This document shows, one piece after another, positions 32,551 through 40,517 of a DNA stretch of 40,518 bases. How positions within the stretch are numbered: position 1 is the stretch's first letter; every line of letters begins with the position of its first letter. The notes beneath the pieces were generated by a model. The model had not been told where the DNA came from, ran no database searches, and worked only from the letters and a program-made list of their open reading frames with translations. A program made the translations under genes and the position numbers. Source of the stretch: CAZVXI01 sp964631295 (GTDB lineage: Bacteria; Planctomycetota; Phycisphaerae; Phycisphaerales; SM1A02); the NCBI GenBank assembly GCA_964631295.1, contig CAZVXI010000005.1, forward strand, positions 1 to 40,518. The letters are read 5' to 3'.

Positions 32551-33774
32551 TCAGCCGTGTCCGCTCGACCGCCGCACGTGCGTGATTTCTGCCTCATATC
32601 GCGAGACAAGATTGGCGTGTTTGATCATTCCGGGGATCAACAGCAGGTCAATGAACTGGCCGATCGATAGCAGGCCGAAAGTCAAAAACCAGACGATGCC
32701 GGTGATCCACTTGCCAGCGTACATCCGGTGAATGCCACATGCACCTGCGAACATCAGCAACCACAGCAGATAGGCGATCCCCGTGAAACGCTGGTTGACG
32801 TAAACTGGCATCGGCTCAGTTTGCTGAGGGGCTTGGCCGAAGCGGCTCCACGCGGAACTGCCACCTTCGACCTTCCGCTTGATATGCATCGCCCGGCCGA
32901 CCGCTTCGTTCACCATTGCGTCCGCTCGGCTGCCGCTCTCAAGCGCGGTCTTGATTTCACTGGCACTCTGGTATCGGCGATCAGGCTGCTTCTCCAGCGC
33001 GCGCAGAATGATCTCATCCATGTGGGCATCGCCATGGCCCGACTCAGACGGCAACGGAAAGCGCCCGATCGGCAACTCCCCGGTGAGCAGTTCGTAGAGG
33101 ACGACACCCAAGGCGTAGAGGTCTGCCCGGTGATCGACCGCCGAGGAACTCTCGATTTGCTCCGGTGCCATGTAATGCATCGTGCCCATTACCTGTTGGG
33201 GCGCGGTGAGAGCAATATCGGTATGTCGTTCGCCAGTCAGTTTAGCGAGCCCGAAATCAGCGATCCGGGACCTACCGTGTCGATCAACAAGGATGTTCTC
33301 AGGCTTGATATCGCGGTGTAAAACACCTTCATCATGGGCAAACTGCAGTGCATCACAGACTTGCGGGACAATCGACAGCGCGAGCGCTGGATTGACGGGC
33401 CCATCCGCCATCATCTGCCGAAGGTTCGCGCCATCGACGAACTCCATCAGCAGATACGAGTAGTCACCGGCCATCCCGAAATCGAAGACGGCGACGATGT
33501 TCGGATGTTGAAGCCGCGCAAGCGCCCGTGCCTCACGTGCGAAACGTTCAGCGAAAGCATCGTCGCGGCCGGGCTTGGGCAGCAGCAGTTTGACGGCGAT
33601 GAGTCGGTCAAGGTGTCGCTGCCGCGCCTTGTAAACCACTCCCATGCCACCCCAACCGAGAATCTCGACGATCTCAAGCTGCGGAAACAGCGGGGCGATG
33701 TCCGCGGGCGACGGCACCGGTGGTTCGGTCGGTGTGTGTTGAACAGTCGGATTGTCCATTTTCTCAGGCGTCAT
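32551..33774 (-). CDS. Ser/Thr protein kinase with C-terminal TM2 domain
   Basis: 407 residues. Kinase domain first (about residues 33-280): glycine loop ILGWGGMGVVYKAR, Lys62 in AVKLL, catalytic HRDIKPEN (153-160), DFG at 173-175, APE at 203-205; all active-site residues present. A linker leads to a TM2-type domain (330-385) with GIHRMYAGKWITGIVW, FLTFGLLSIGQFIDLLLIPGMI: two spans and the ring-like GxHRxYxGK motif. Thus the kinase faces the cytosol with its C-terminus anchored. This fusion is uncommon: bacterial STPKs usually end in a single span with PASTA or sensor domains. ATG 33759 is an alternative start. Confidence 0.92.
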   Translation of the reverse strand: MTPEKMDNPTVQHTPTEPPVPSPADIAPLFPQLEIVEILGWGGMGVVYKARQRHLDRLIAVKLLLPKPGRDDAFAERFAREARALARLQHPNIVAVFDFGMAGDYSYLLMEFVDGANLRQMMADGPVNPALALSIVPQVCDALQFAHDEGVLHRDIKPENILVDRHGRSRIADFGLAKLTGERHTDIALTAPQQVMGTMHYMAPEQIESSSAVDHRADLYALGVVLYELLTGELPIGRFPLPSESGHGDAHMDEIILRALEKQPDRRYQSASEIKTALESGSRADAMVNEAVGRAMHIKRKVEGGSSAWSRFGQAPQQTEPMPVYVNQRFTGIAYLLWLLMFAGACGIHRMYAGKWITGIVWFLTFGLLSIGQFIDLLLIPGMIKHANLVSRYEAEITHVRRSSGHG

Positions 33775-33911
33775 GACCTGCGAGAGTCTTGGCGCATGGT
33801 GCGCCTTTCAATTGAGGTTCAGTAAGTGTAACGTATCCGCCTCCCCTTGCGGAGCGCCTGACCCACCATTTATTGGGGAAGGTCGACCACGGCTTGCACG
33901 ACGGGCACATC

Positions 33912-34190
33912 ATGTTTCGCATCGTACTCATCCTGTATTTCGCAATGAGTATCGTGACGTTCGCCTTGTATGGGCTGGACAAGCGCGCGGCGCGACGCAA
34001 TCGACGCCGGACACCCGAAGCAACGCTGCACCTCTTTGGGCTTTGCGGTGGCTGGCCCGGCGCCCTGGCTGCTCAGCAACTGTTTCGGCACAAGCGCAGG
34101 AAACGCGCATTTGTGATTGTCACGGTTCTCATCGCGCTGCTGCACACAGCGGTCTGGATCGCTGTCGCCCTGGATGTGTCGCGTGCGTGA
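33912..34190 (+). CDS. DUF1294 small membrane protein
   Basis: 92 residues. First span MFRIVLILYFAMSIVTFALYGL, then the family core DKRAARRNRRRTPEATLHLFGLCGGWPGALAAQQLFRHKRRK, then a second span. The order YGLDKRAA...RTPE..LH...GGWPGA..AQ...RHK defines DUF1294. The first span and the last one enclose a basic cytosolic loop. Function is unknown in the family. Start ATG 33912, giving a natural first span; the upstream ATG (33873) only adds a polar leader. Convergent with the next gene, three-base gap. Confidence 0.85.
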   Translation: MFRIVLILYFAMSIVTFALYGLDKRAARRNRRRTPEATLHLFGLCGGWPGALAAQQLFRHKRRKRAFVIVTVLIALLHTAVWIAVALDVSRA

Positions 34191-34193
34191 AAG

Positions 34194-34478
34194 TCAGCCG
34201 GCCTGCTGAGCGCAATGACTCAGCAATGCTTCCACCTGTGCGTACATTGCTTCGAGTGCTCGGAAGTATGGCGTATCGTACGACCGGTTACGCAGCGTGT
34301 TGATGCGATCAAGCAGAACCTCGACTGGCCCGCTCGTCAGCGTGCCGTTGGCGGCAGCGACACGCATCTCGTCGACGTTGCGCTGAAGTTCTTCCATGTT
34401 CTTGGCGGTAATCATGACGATCGCTCCGGAATACGTGCGGTTCTGTGGTGCAGAATCGGATACCGACTGCGCAGCCAT
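34194..34478 (-). CDS. small helical hypothetical protein
   Basis: 94 residues, soluble, mostly helix: AKNMEELQRNVDEMRVAAANG and VEVLLDRINTLRN suggest amphipathic or short coiled-coil helices, ending MYAQVEALLSHC. No family recognised. It fits the compact gene spacing exactly (three bases to the convergent DUF1294 gene), which supports it. Lies divergent from greA. No clear ribosome site; GAGGAATAG is 13 bases away. Confidence 0.5.
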   Translation of the reverse strand: MAAQSVSDSAPQNRTYSGAIVMITAKNMEELQRNVDEMRVAAANGTLTSGPVEVLLDRINTLRNRSYDTPYFRALEAMYAQVEALLSHCAQQAG

Positions 34479-34587
34479 GGGGCATCTCTATTCCTCTATC
34501 GTGAAGACAGGTGTCGCGGGTGCAAGCGACCATCAGGGGGACCTGCATGTCACCGTCGATCTGTACGGATTGTTCTGTCTGGACGAC

Positions 34588-34616
34588 TTCGCATGGGGCG
34601 GTCAGTGTGCTATCCT
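34588..34616 (+). promoter_or_regulatory. greA promoter
   Basis: TTCGCA (34588-34593), 17-base spacer, TATCCT (34611-34616) with an upstream TG (extended -10, TGCTATCCT). About 45 bases before the greA start. Four of six consensus bases in each box. Inferred. Confidence 0.45.
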
Positions 34617-34661
34617 GCCCGCCGGACCATCGGCCAGCTAATTGAGCCAGGAGCGACTGTC

Positions 34662-35129
34662 GTGGAATACATCACCAGTGAGGAAAAGACGAAGTTGACC
34701 GACGAACTGCAACGTCGGATGAACCTTCGCAAGGAACTCTCCGAGCGGATCGGCAAGGCACGTGAACTCGGCGATCTCAAGGAGAACGCTGAGTATCATG
34801 CCGCGCGCGAAGATCAAGGCATGAACGAGAACCGCATCAAGCAGCTTGAAGAGCGCTTGAGCGTGGCGATCGTCGCCGATGGGCAGGACATTCCTGATGA
34901 CATGGTCTTTCTGGGTGCAACCGTAAAACTTCGAGACACGACGTCCGGCGACGAAGACAACTATCGGCTCGTTGGCCAGGCAAGCGGGCGGTTTGACATG
35001 GACTACATCGAGGTCACAAGTTCATCACCAATGGGCGAGGCACTCATGAAAGCCCGTGTCGGAGAAACCGTCCGCGTCGACCTGCCGCGCGGCGAGAAGC
35101 GGTTCGAGATCGTCGCGATCGAGCGTTGA
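34662..35129 (+). CDS. greA: transcription elongation factor GreA
   Basis: 155 residues. GreA binds the RNA polymerase secondary channel and triggers cleavage of backtracked RNA. The N-terminal coiled coil carries ARELGDLKENAEYHAAREDQG, whose acidic tip residues (Asp, Glu) act on the active site, and the C-terminal FKBP-like domain has VGQASGRFDMDYIEVTSSSPMGEALM. The frame is open far upstream, but AGGAG (34649-34653) eight bases before GTG 34662 sets the start (MEYITSEEK). Standard length 158. Confidence 0.95.
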   Translation: MEYITSEEKTKLTDELQRRMNLRKELSERIGKARELGDLKENAEYHAAREDQGMNENRIKQLEERLSVAIVADGQDIPDDMVFLGATVKLRDTTSGDEDNYRLVGQASGRFDMDYIEVTSSSPMGEALMKARVGETVRVDLPRGEKRFEIVAIER

Positions 35130-35186
35130 TCCGGGCGGATGCAACATGTCCGATGCGGGCAGATGTCCGACATGTCAACGGGGCAA
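35130..35186. repeat. dyad-rich segment after greA
   Basis: ATGTCCGA occurs twice in 30 bases; CATGTC (35144 region) can pair with GACATG (35169 region), and ATGTC-C-GACAT and GACATGTC are small palindromes of their own. No T run. It may be a terminator-like structure, a regulator site for the lemA promoter, or chance. Confidence 0.35.
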
Positions 35187-35214
35187 TTGAGTTGGCACTG
35201 ATCCCATGTATGAT
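35187..35214 (+). promoter_or_regulatory. promoter of the lemA-htpX operon
   Basis: TTGAGT (35187-35192), 16-base spacer, TATGAT (35209-35214). 54 bases before the lemA start; GGGAG follows the leader. Reasonable sigma70-like pair, inferred. Confidence 0.5.
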
Positions 35215-35268
35215 GCAGACTCATGCAACCGGCGTGGCTGGGCTGCGCAACATTGGGAGTGACCAACC

Positions 35269-35823
35269 ATGATTCCAACGATCATCCTCATCGTTGTTCT
35301 TGTCGTCCTCGGCCTCTGGCTGATTGGCATCTACAACGGAGTGAAACGCAAGCAAATCGCTGCGGAAGGCGCATGGTCCGACATCGACGTGCAATTGAAG
35401 CGCCGCTATGACCTGATTCCGAACCTTGTCGAGAGTGTCAAGGGATATGCCTCGCACGAGAAGGAGACGCTCGATGCCGTCATCTCTGCTCGACAAACAG
35501 CGATCGACGCGGACAGTCTGAAGGAAACGGTCCAGGCTGAGAACATGCTGACAGGCGCTCTGAGCCGGCTGATGGCTGTCGCTGAGGCTTACCCGGACCT
35601 CAAGGCAAATCAGAACTTCATGCAGTTGCAGGAAGAACTTGTCAGCACCGAGAATAAGATCGGTTTCTCACGCCAGAACTACAACCGCAATGCCGGCCAG
35701 TTGAATGAGTACATCGCCGTGTTTCCCAACAATATCGTTGCCGGCATGTTCAACTTACAGCCGATGGAGTTCTTCGAGATCGAGGATCCGTCGCACAAGG
35801 AAGCGCCAAAGGTCGAGTTCTAA
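35269..35823 (+). CDS. lemA: LemA family protein (first copy)
   Basis: 184 residues. One N-terminal span (TIILIVVLVVLGLWLIGIYN) is followed by the LemA core: GAWSDIDVQLKRRYDLIPNLVESVKGYASHEKETL, then a helical bundle with ENKIGFSRQNYNRNAGQLNEYIAVFPNNIVAGMF, and FFEIEDP at the end. The family is membrane-bound, helical, often beside M48 peptidases; no enzymatic function is known. GGGAG about ten bases before ATG. htpX follows after 15 bases. It is about 184 residues, normal. Confidence 0.93.
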   Translation: MIPTIILIVVLVVLGLWLIGIYNGVKRKQIAAEGAWSDIDVQLKRRYDLIPNLVESVKGYASHEKETLDAVISARQTAIDADSLKETVQAENMLTGALSRLMAVAEAYPDLKANQNFMQLQEELVSTENKIGFSRQNYNRNAGQLNEYIAVFPNNIVAGMFNLQPMEFFEIEDPSHKEAPKVEF

Positions 35824-35838
35824 GCTGGACTTGATTGC

Positions 35839-36912
35839 ATGGCAACGCGACGAACACAATCATCAGACCAGCGCTCGACATCCGGCGCGATCCACTACGA
35901 GTACGAACGCCCGAGCGGGCTCCCGGCCAATGTGACGTACAACGATCTGATCCGGTCGAACAAGATCAAGAGCACGCTGCTGATGATCTGCATGGTACTC
36001 TTGCTGATCGTGCTCGGCGGCGTTTTCGGTGGCGCGCTCGCAGCATGGGGTGGCAGTGCTGAAACAGCCGCACTCGTGCCAGCGATGATTCTCGGTATGG
36101 TCATTGCTGCTGTCCTCGGTGCGCTTGGAGCGACATGGAGTTTCTTCTCCGGTGCGAATGCCATCCTCTCCATGTCCGGCGCAATTGAGATCGAGCATAA
36201 GGACGACCCGCAGCTGTTCAATGTCGTCGAGGAACTTGCAATCGCCGCCGGGATTCCCAAGCCGAAGGTCTATGTGATCGAAGACCCTTCGCTCAACGCA
36301 TTCGCGACCGGGCGTGATCCGGAGCATGGCGTCGTCGCGATCACGGCAGGCCTGCGTGCAACACTCAATCGTGATGAACTGGCCGGTGTCATGGCCCACG
36401 AGATCGGGCACATCCGCAACTATGACATTCGGTTTGCGATGCTCATGGCCACAATGGTGGGCCTGATCGTCTTCGCGGCGGATGCGTTCCGGCGAATGCT
36501 GTGGTATGGCATGTGGATGGGCGGCGGGCGGCGCTCCTCACGCGGGGGTGGCGGTGGCAAGGGCGGCAACCCTCTGGCGATCATACTGCTCGTGGCCGCC
36601 ATCCTGCTGGCGGTCATCGCCCCAGCGCTTGGGCTTGTTATTCGATTCGCCGTCAGCAGACAACGCGAGTTTCTCGCCGATGCCAGCGCGGTTGAAATCA
36701 CGCGTTACCCGCAGGGGCTGATCTCCGCACTCGAGAAACTCGGCGGGTGCAAACAGGCGCTCAAAGGAGCCAACCGCGCGACGGCACACATGTACATCGT
36801 CAACCCGATGAAGAACGCGATGCGCGGGCAAGGCCATGAACTCAACAGCATGTTTCGCACGCATCCGCCACTGCACGATCGCGTCGACCGCCTCCGGGCA
36901 CTGATTCACTGA
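35839..36912 (+). CDS. htpX: M48 family membrane zinc metallopeptidase (HtpX-like)
   Basis: 357 residues. Two N-terminal spans (about 45-65, 80-105), then the protease part with VMAHEIGHIRNYD: His187, Glu188, His191 bind zinc and catalyse; the third ligand is Glu in QREFLADASAVE near 276. Between them lie two more spans around a glycine-rich loop (SSRGGGGGKGG). C-terminal HPPLHDRVDRL is also a family mark. HtpX-type proteins clear misfolded membrane proteins. Unlike E. coli HtpX, it is flanked on both sides by lemA genes. Confidence 0.93.
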   Translation: MATRRTQSSDQRSTSGAIHYEYERPSGLPANVTYNDLIRSNKIKSTLLMICMVLLLIVLGGVFGGALAAWGGSAETAALVPAMILGMVIAAVLGALGATWSFFSGANAILSMSGAIEIEHKDDPQLFNVVEELAIAAGIPKPKVYVIEDPSLNAFATGRDPEHGVVAITAGLRATLNRDELAGVMAHEIGHIRNYDIRFAMLMATMVGLIVFAADAFRRMLWYGMWMGGGRRSSRGGGGGKGGNPLAIILLVAAILLAVIAPALGLVIRFAVSRQREFLADASAVEITRYPQGLISALEKLGGCKQALKGANRATAHMYIVNPMKNAMRGQGHELNSMFRTHPPLHDRVDRLRALIH

Positions 36913-36953
36913 CACAGACCAGACGGAGCACATCACCCGCAGAACTTCGAGCT

Positions 36954-37667
36954 ATGGAATTTCTCATCATCATCGCGGTCATCGTCGTCGGTGCAGCCAT
37001 TGCATACCTGGCATGGCTCCAGGAAAAGAAGCGCCGGGAAGCGCTCGCAGCACTCGCCGCGGAGCTTGGCTGGCGCTTTGACCCATCGAAAGACGCTTAC
37101 CACGATGAGCAGTACGCCCACTTCGATTTGTTCCGCAAGGGTCACAGCCGACGCGCATTCAACACGCTGACCGGCACACTCAACATTGATGGTGAGCAGT
37201 ATCACGCCAAAGCAGGCGATTTTGTCTACAAAATCACATCCGGCAGCGGTAAGGATCGGCGAACGCGCACTTACAAGTTCAGCTATCTGATTGTGCACAT
37301 GCCCTGGCCCAATGCGCCAGACCTGCTGATCCGGCCAGAGGGCTTCTTTGACAAGCTCACAGACATGTTCGGCTTCGACGACATCGACTTCGAATCCGCA
37401 GAGTTCAGCAAGAAGTACTGCGTCAAGAGCCAGGACCGCAAGTTCGCGTATGCAGTCGTTGATCCGCGCATGATGGAGTTCCTCCTCGCGACGAAGCCCG
37501 GCGGCATCGACATCGAACACGGCCGATGCCTGCTCAGCGATGGCCGCACACGCTGGGCACCCGGTCAGTTTCGTTCTTCAATCGGTTGGATGACCACATT
37601 CTTCGACAAATGGCCTGATCATGTTAAAAGTGATCTCGTCAGCGGCGGATCGTATCAAACCTCATAG
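36954..37667 (+). CDS. membrane-anchored protein of the lemA-htpX cassette, DUF3137-like
   Basis: 237 residues. One N-terminal span (EFLIIIAVIVVGAAIAYLAWL), a basic coil EKKRREALAALAAELGW, then a beta-rich cytosolic domain with HAKAGDFVYKI, RTYKFSYLIVHM, then the strongly family-like FESAEFSKKYCVKSQDRKFAYAVVDPRMMEFL. That FxSxEFxxxxxVxxxDxxxAxxxxxPxMxxxL pattern is the one of uncharacterised DUF3137-like partners of LemA. I assign it at the level of pattern. 41 bases after htpX, seven before the second lemA. Confidence 0.65.
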   Translation: MEFLIIIAVIVVGAAIAYLAWLQEKKRREALAALAAELGWRFDPSKDAYHDEQYAHFDLFRKGHSRRAFNTLTGTLNIDGEQYHAKAGDFVYKITSGSGKDRRTRTYKFSYLIVHMPWPNAPDLLIRPEGFFDKLTDMFGFDDIDFESAEFSKKYCVKSQDRKFAYAVVDPRMMEFLLATKPGGIDIEHGRCLLSDGRTRWAPGQFRSSIGWMTTFFDKWPDHVKSDLVSGGSYQTS

Positions 37668-37674
37668 AGCTGCC

Positions 37675-38235
37675 ATGCTGCCCACACTGATCATCATTGG
37701 CGTTGTCATCCTCGTGCCGTTCATCTTACTGATCGGCAACTACAACCGCCTCGCATCGCTGCGTCAGCATCGCAGGGAGAGTTGGTCGGACATCGATGTC
37801 GAACTCAAACGCCGCTATGAGCTGATCCCGAATCTTGTGAACACGGTCAAGGGATACGCCGAGCATGAGCGCGAGACCCTTGAGAGCGTGATTGCACTGC
37901 GCAACACAGCGGCGGCGAATCATGGCTCTGCAACCTCGCAGGCTGTGGATGAGTCCGCACTGATGCTCGGCGTGAGCAGACTCATCGCCGTTGCCGAGCG
38001 ATATCCCGAACTCAAGGCTGACGAGCATTTCCTGGCGCTCCAGAAAGAACTCGCCAACACCGAAGATCGCATCGCTGCCTCGCGCCGCTTCTACAACGCC
38101 AACGTGCGCGACATGACACAACTCTGTGAGATGTTCCCCAGCAACATCGTCGCGAAGATGTTCGGCTTCACCGGCGGCGACTATTTCGAACTCGCCAGCG
38201 ATGCCGAAAGAGTCGTGCCACGCGTAGGAGTCTGA
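37675..38235 (+). CDS. lemA: LemA family protein (second copy)
   Basis: 186 residues. N-terminal span LIIIGVVILVPFILLIGNYN, then SWSDIDVELKRRYELIPNLVNTVKGYAEHERETLESVI, almost the same as in the first copy, and NTEDRIAASRRFYNANV with MFPSNIVAKMF. The rest has diverged, so this is an old duplication. The frame is open to 37621, overlapping the previous gene; ATG 37675 gives the proper start at the span. Two LemA proteins around one protease suggest a hetero-oligomer. Confidence 0.92.
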   Translation: MLPTLIIIGVVILVPFILLIGNYNRLASLRQHRRESWSDIDVELKRRYELIPNLVNTVKGYAEHERETLESVIALRNTAAANHGSATSQAVDESALMLGVSRLIAVAERYPELKADEHFLALQKELANTEDRIAASRRFYNANVRDMTQLCEMFPSNIVAKMFGFTGGDYFELASDAERVVPRVGV

Positions 38236-38268
38236 TCGAGCCCCGCTTGCGGCGGAGCACGACCTCCC

Positions 38269-39210
38269 TCATCCGGTGCCCCGCCCAAACAACTCCTTCA
38301 TTGCCGCGTTGATCTCAGTGAACTCGAAGTCGAACCCCTCATCCATCAGCCGCTTCGGCACAACGTACCGGCCAAAGAGCGCAAGCTCCGGATCGGTCCG
38401 CAGAAACAGCGGCGCGCCAATCCGCACCATCCACCCGAACGCTGGCAAGCCGATCGGCATGCCAACCGCCCGACGAAGCGCCGCCATGAACTCGCGCTGC
38501 GAAACCGGGTTCGGCGCGCTTGCGATGTACACACCTTCCATCGATCCATCAGCAATCGCACGCTCGAACAGGCGGTTCATGTCACGCAGGTGAATCCAGC
38601 TCATGCCTTGCCGGCCGCTGCCGATCTTTCCGCCCAGCCCGAGCCGTGTGAGCAGCGACATCTTCTTCATCGCGCCACCTTCGCGGCCGAGGACGAAACT
38701 GGTGCGCAGTACCACACCACGCATCGCGTCCGGCTTTGCTTCATGGAATGCCTGCTCCCACGCCCTGCCAACAGTCGGCGCGAGCCCGTAGCCGAATGGC
38801 GCACGCTCATCGCACACAACCTCCGGCGGATCGCCGTAGATGTGGGCAGTACTCATCTGCACCCACGCAGGCGGCAGGTGATCAAGCTCACGCACCGCTT
38901 CGCCAAGCACGAGCGTCGCCTCCACGCGCGAACGCAGAATCTCATCGCAATGATCCGGCGTCTTGATGCAGTCAACCGTTCGCCCGACGATGTTCACAAC
39001 CGCCGCAGCGCCATCAAGTGCATCAACCCACGGCCCGAGCGTCCGCGCATCCCACCGTTCAACCCGCCATGGCACATCATCTCTGCCAGGGCTGCGCGAA
39101 AGCACGACGACCTCGCAGCCGAGTTCATGCAGATGCCGCGCGAGGGCAGTTCCGAGAAACCCGCTGCCTCCGGCAATCACGATTCGCCCCTTTGGCGTTG
39201 GCCAGTTCAT
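38269..39210 (-). CDS. TIGR01777-type SDR family NAD-dependent epimerase/oxidoreductase
   Basis: 313 residues. Extended SDR fold: NAD(P) loop IVIAGGSGFLGTALARHL (residues 10-27), DGAAAVVNIVGRTVD, MSTAHIYGDPPE, the GVVLRTSFVLG stretch, SWIHLRDMNRLFERAI, and YIASAPNPVSQREFM, followed by the DUF1731-like C-terminal FLRTDPELALFGRYVVPKRL. Family relatives are YfcH and SulA-associated proteins, substrate unknown. The usual Tyr-x-x-x-Lys triad is not evident (as in the family). Divergent from ruvB; 33 bases from the convergent lemA. Confidence 0.9.
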   Translation of the reverse strand: MNWPTPKGRIVIAGGSGFLGTALARHLHELGCEVVVLSRSPGRDDVPWRVERWDARTLGPWVDALDGAAAVVNIVGRTVDCIKTPDHCDEILRSRVEATLVLGEAVRELDHLPPAWVQMSTAHIYGDPPEVVCDERAPFGYGLAPTVGRAWEQAFHEAKPDAMRGVVLRTSFVLGREGGAMKKMSLLTRLGLGGKIGSGRQGMSWIHLRDMNRLFERAIADGSMEGVYIASAPNPVSQREFMAALRRAVGMPIGLPAFGWMVRIGAPLFLRTDPELALFGRYVVPKRLMDEGFDFEFTEINAAMKELFGRGTG

Positions 39211-39305
39211 GCCTCAAGCGTAGCCCGAGCGGCTCCGACCATCACACGATTGTCTGATTTCAACGCTTCATCACGCTTCGCGAACAATCCCGCTAGCATG
39301 CTGTC

Positions 39306-40391
39306 ATGGCTCGAGAGCGTCTCATCTCCCCCACTGCCCAGGCGGTCGATGATCCCGCCGCTGCGATCAACATCCGCCCGCAACGGCTCGGCGAATACAT
39401 CGGCCAGCGCGGCCTGGTCGAGCGGCTGTCCATCGCCCTCGAAGCTGCTCGGGAACGCACAGAACCCATGGAGCATGTCCTCCTGCATGGCCCGCCCGGC
39501 CTGGGCAAGACGACCCTCGCACATGTCATCGCCGAAGAAATGGGCACCCAGCTCTACGTCTCCAGCGGCCCCGCACTCACCAAGGGCGGCGATCTCGTCG
39601 GCACCCTCACAAAGATGCAGCCCGGCGATGTGCTGTTCATAGACGAGATCCACCGTCTCCCTGCCGCAGTCGAAGAATACATCTACCCCGCAATGGAAGA
39701 CTTCAAAATCGACTTCACACTCGATGGCGGCCTGCACGCCAAAGTCATCACCTACAAACTCAACCCGTTCACGCTGATTGGTGCCACCACCCGCGCCGGC
39801 CTGCTCACCGGCGCGCTGCGCAGCCGCTTTGGCATTGTCGATCATCTCGCTTTCTATGAGCAGGATGATCTCATCACCATCCTCCGCAGAGCTGCGGGCC
39901 TGCTCGCCATCAGCGAGATTGATGATGCTTCCCTGCGCGCCATCGCACTGCGCAGCCGTGGCACGCCACGCGTGACGTTGCGGCTGCTGCGCAGAGTCCG
40001 TGATTTCTCGCAAGTCCGTGCTGCCGGGCGCATTGATGAACAGGTCGTCGCCGATGCGCTCGAACTCGAAGGCATCGATCAGCTCGGCCTCGATTCGCTC
40101 GATCGCAAATATCTCACCACCATCGGCCGCACCTACAAAGGCGGCCCGGTCGGCATTGAAACCATCGCAGCAACACTCAGCGAAGACACCGGCACGCTGG
40201 AAGATGTCGTCGAACCCTACCTGCTGCAACTCGGCTTCGTCGCCCGCACCCGCCAGGGCCGCCGGCTGACGCAGGATGCAGTCGATCATCTCAAACTGAA
40301 CATCACACTCACCCCCCTCGCCGAAGCAGCCAACACCGACGATGCACCCAGCAACGAAGCCGCCCTCTTCCAGATCGACTCACCCGACTGA
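39306..40391 (+). CDS. ruvB: Holliday junction branch-migration helicase RuvB
   Basis: 361 residues. Hexameric AAA+ motor that drives RuvA-bound junctions. Seen: RPQRLGEYIGQ, Walker A GPPGLGKT (62-69), Walker B FIDEIHRL (112-118), sensor 1 LIGATTRAGLLTGALRSRFG with the arginine finger, and the winged-helix C-terminus ending PYLLQLGFVARTRQGR with the LT-rich tail. The N-terminal 20 residues and C-terminal about 30 (after HLKLNITL) are variable and acidic here. No ruvA or ruvC in view. Confidence 0.97.
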   Translation: MARERLISPTAQAVDDPAAAINIRPQRLGEYIGQRGLVERLSIALEAARERTEPMEHVLLHGPPGLGKTTLAHVIAEEMGTQLYVSSGPALTKGGDLVGTLTKMQPGDVLFIDEIHRLPAAVEEYIYPAMEDFKIDFTLDGGLHAKVITYKLNPFTLIGATTRAGLLTGALRSRFGIVDHLAFYEQDDLITILRRAAGLLAISEIDDASLRAIALRSRGTPRVTLRLLRRVRDFSQVRAAGRIDEQVVADALELEGIDQLGLDSLDRKYLTTIGRTYKGGPVGIETIAATLSEDTGTLEDVVEPYLLQLGFVARTRQGRRLTQDAVDHLKLNITLTPLAEAANTDDAPSNEAALFQIDSPD

Positions 40392-40424
40392 TCGCCAGCC
40401 GCTGTCCAGCACATCGCATCCGCC

Positions 40425-40517
40425 ATGGGCGTCTGCGGCATGGCTTTGCTCGCCATCACACTCGTGGGCGCATCAGTCATGATGGGCAAGAAGATGGGCG
40501 CGATCTTCAGAGTGTGA
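40425..40517 (+). CDS. possible 30-residue hydrophobic ORF after ruvB
   Basis: Thirty codons in the same frame as ruvB; no stop separates it from the ruvB stop codon (41 open codons). The product would be one membrane segment: MGVCGMALLAITLVGASVMM, then GKKMGAIFRV. No ribosome site is seen. It may be a short gene, the 5' part of nothing, or chance. The window ends one base later. Confidence 0.2.
   Translation: MGVCGMALLAITLVGASVMMGKKMGAIFRV

Noticed and set aside
38590..39642. 350-residue plus-strand frame
   Set aside because: Shadow of the SDR gene running on into ruvB; Pro/Ser/Arg-rich sequence is not protein-like.
39207..40289. 360-residue minus-strand frame across ruvB
   Set aside because: Antisense shadow of ruvB; the ruvB motifs leave no doubt about the coding strand.
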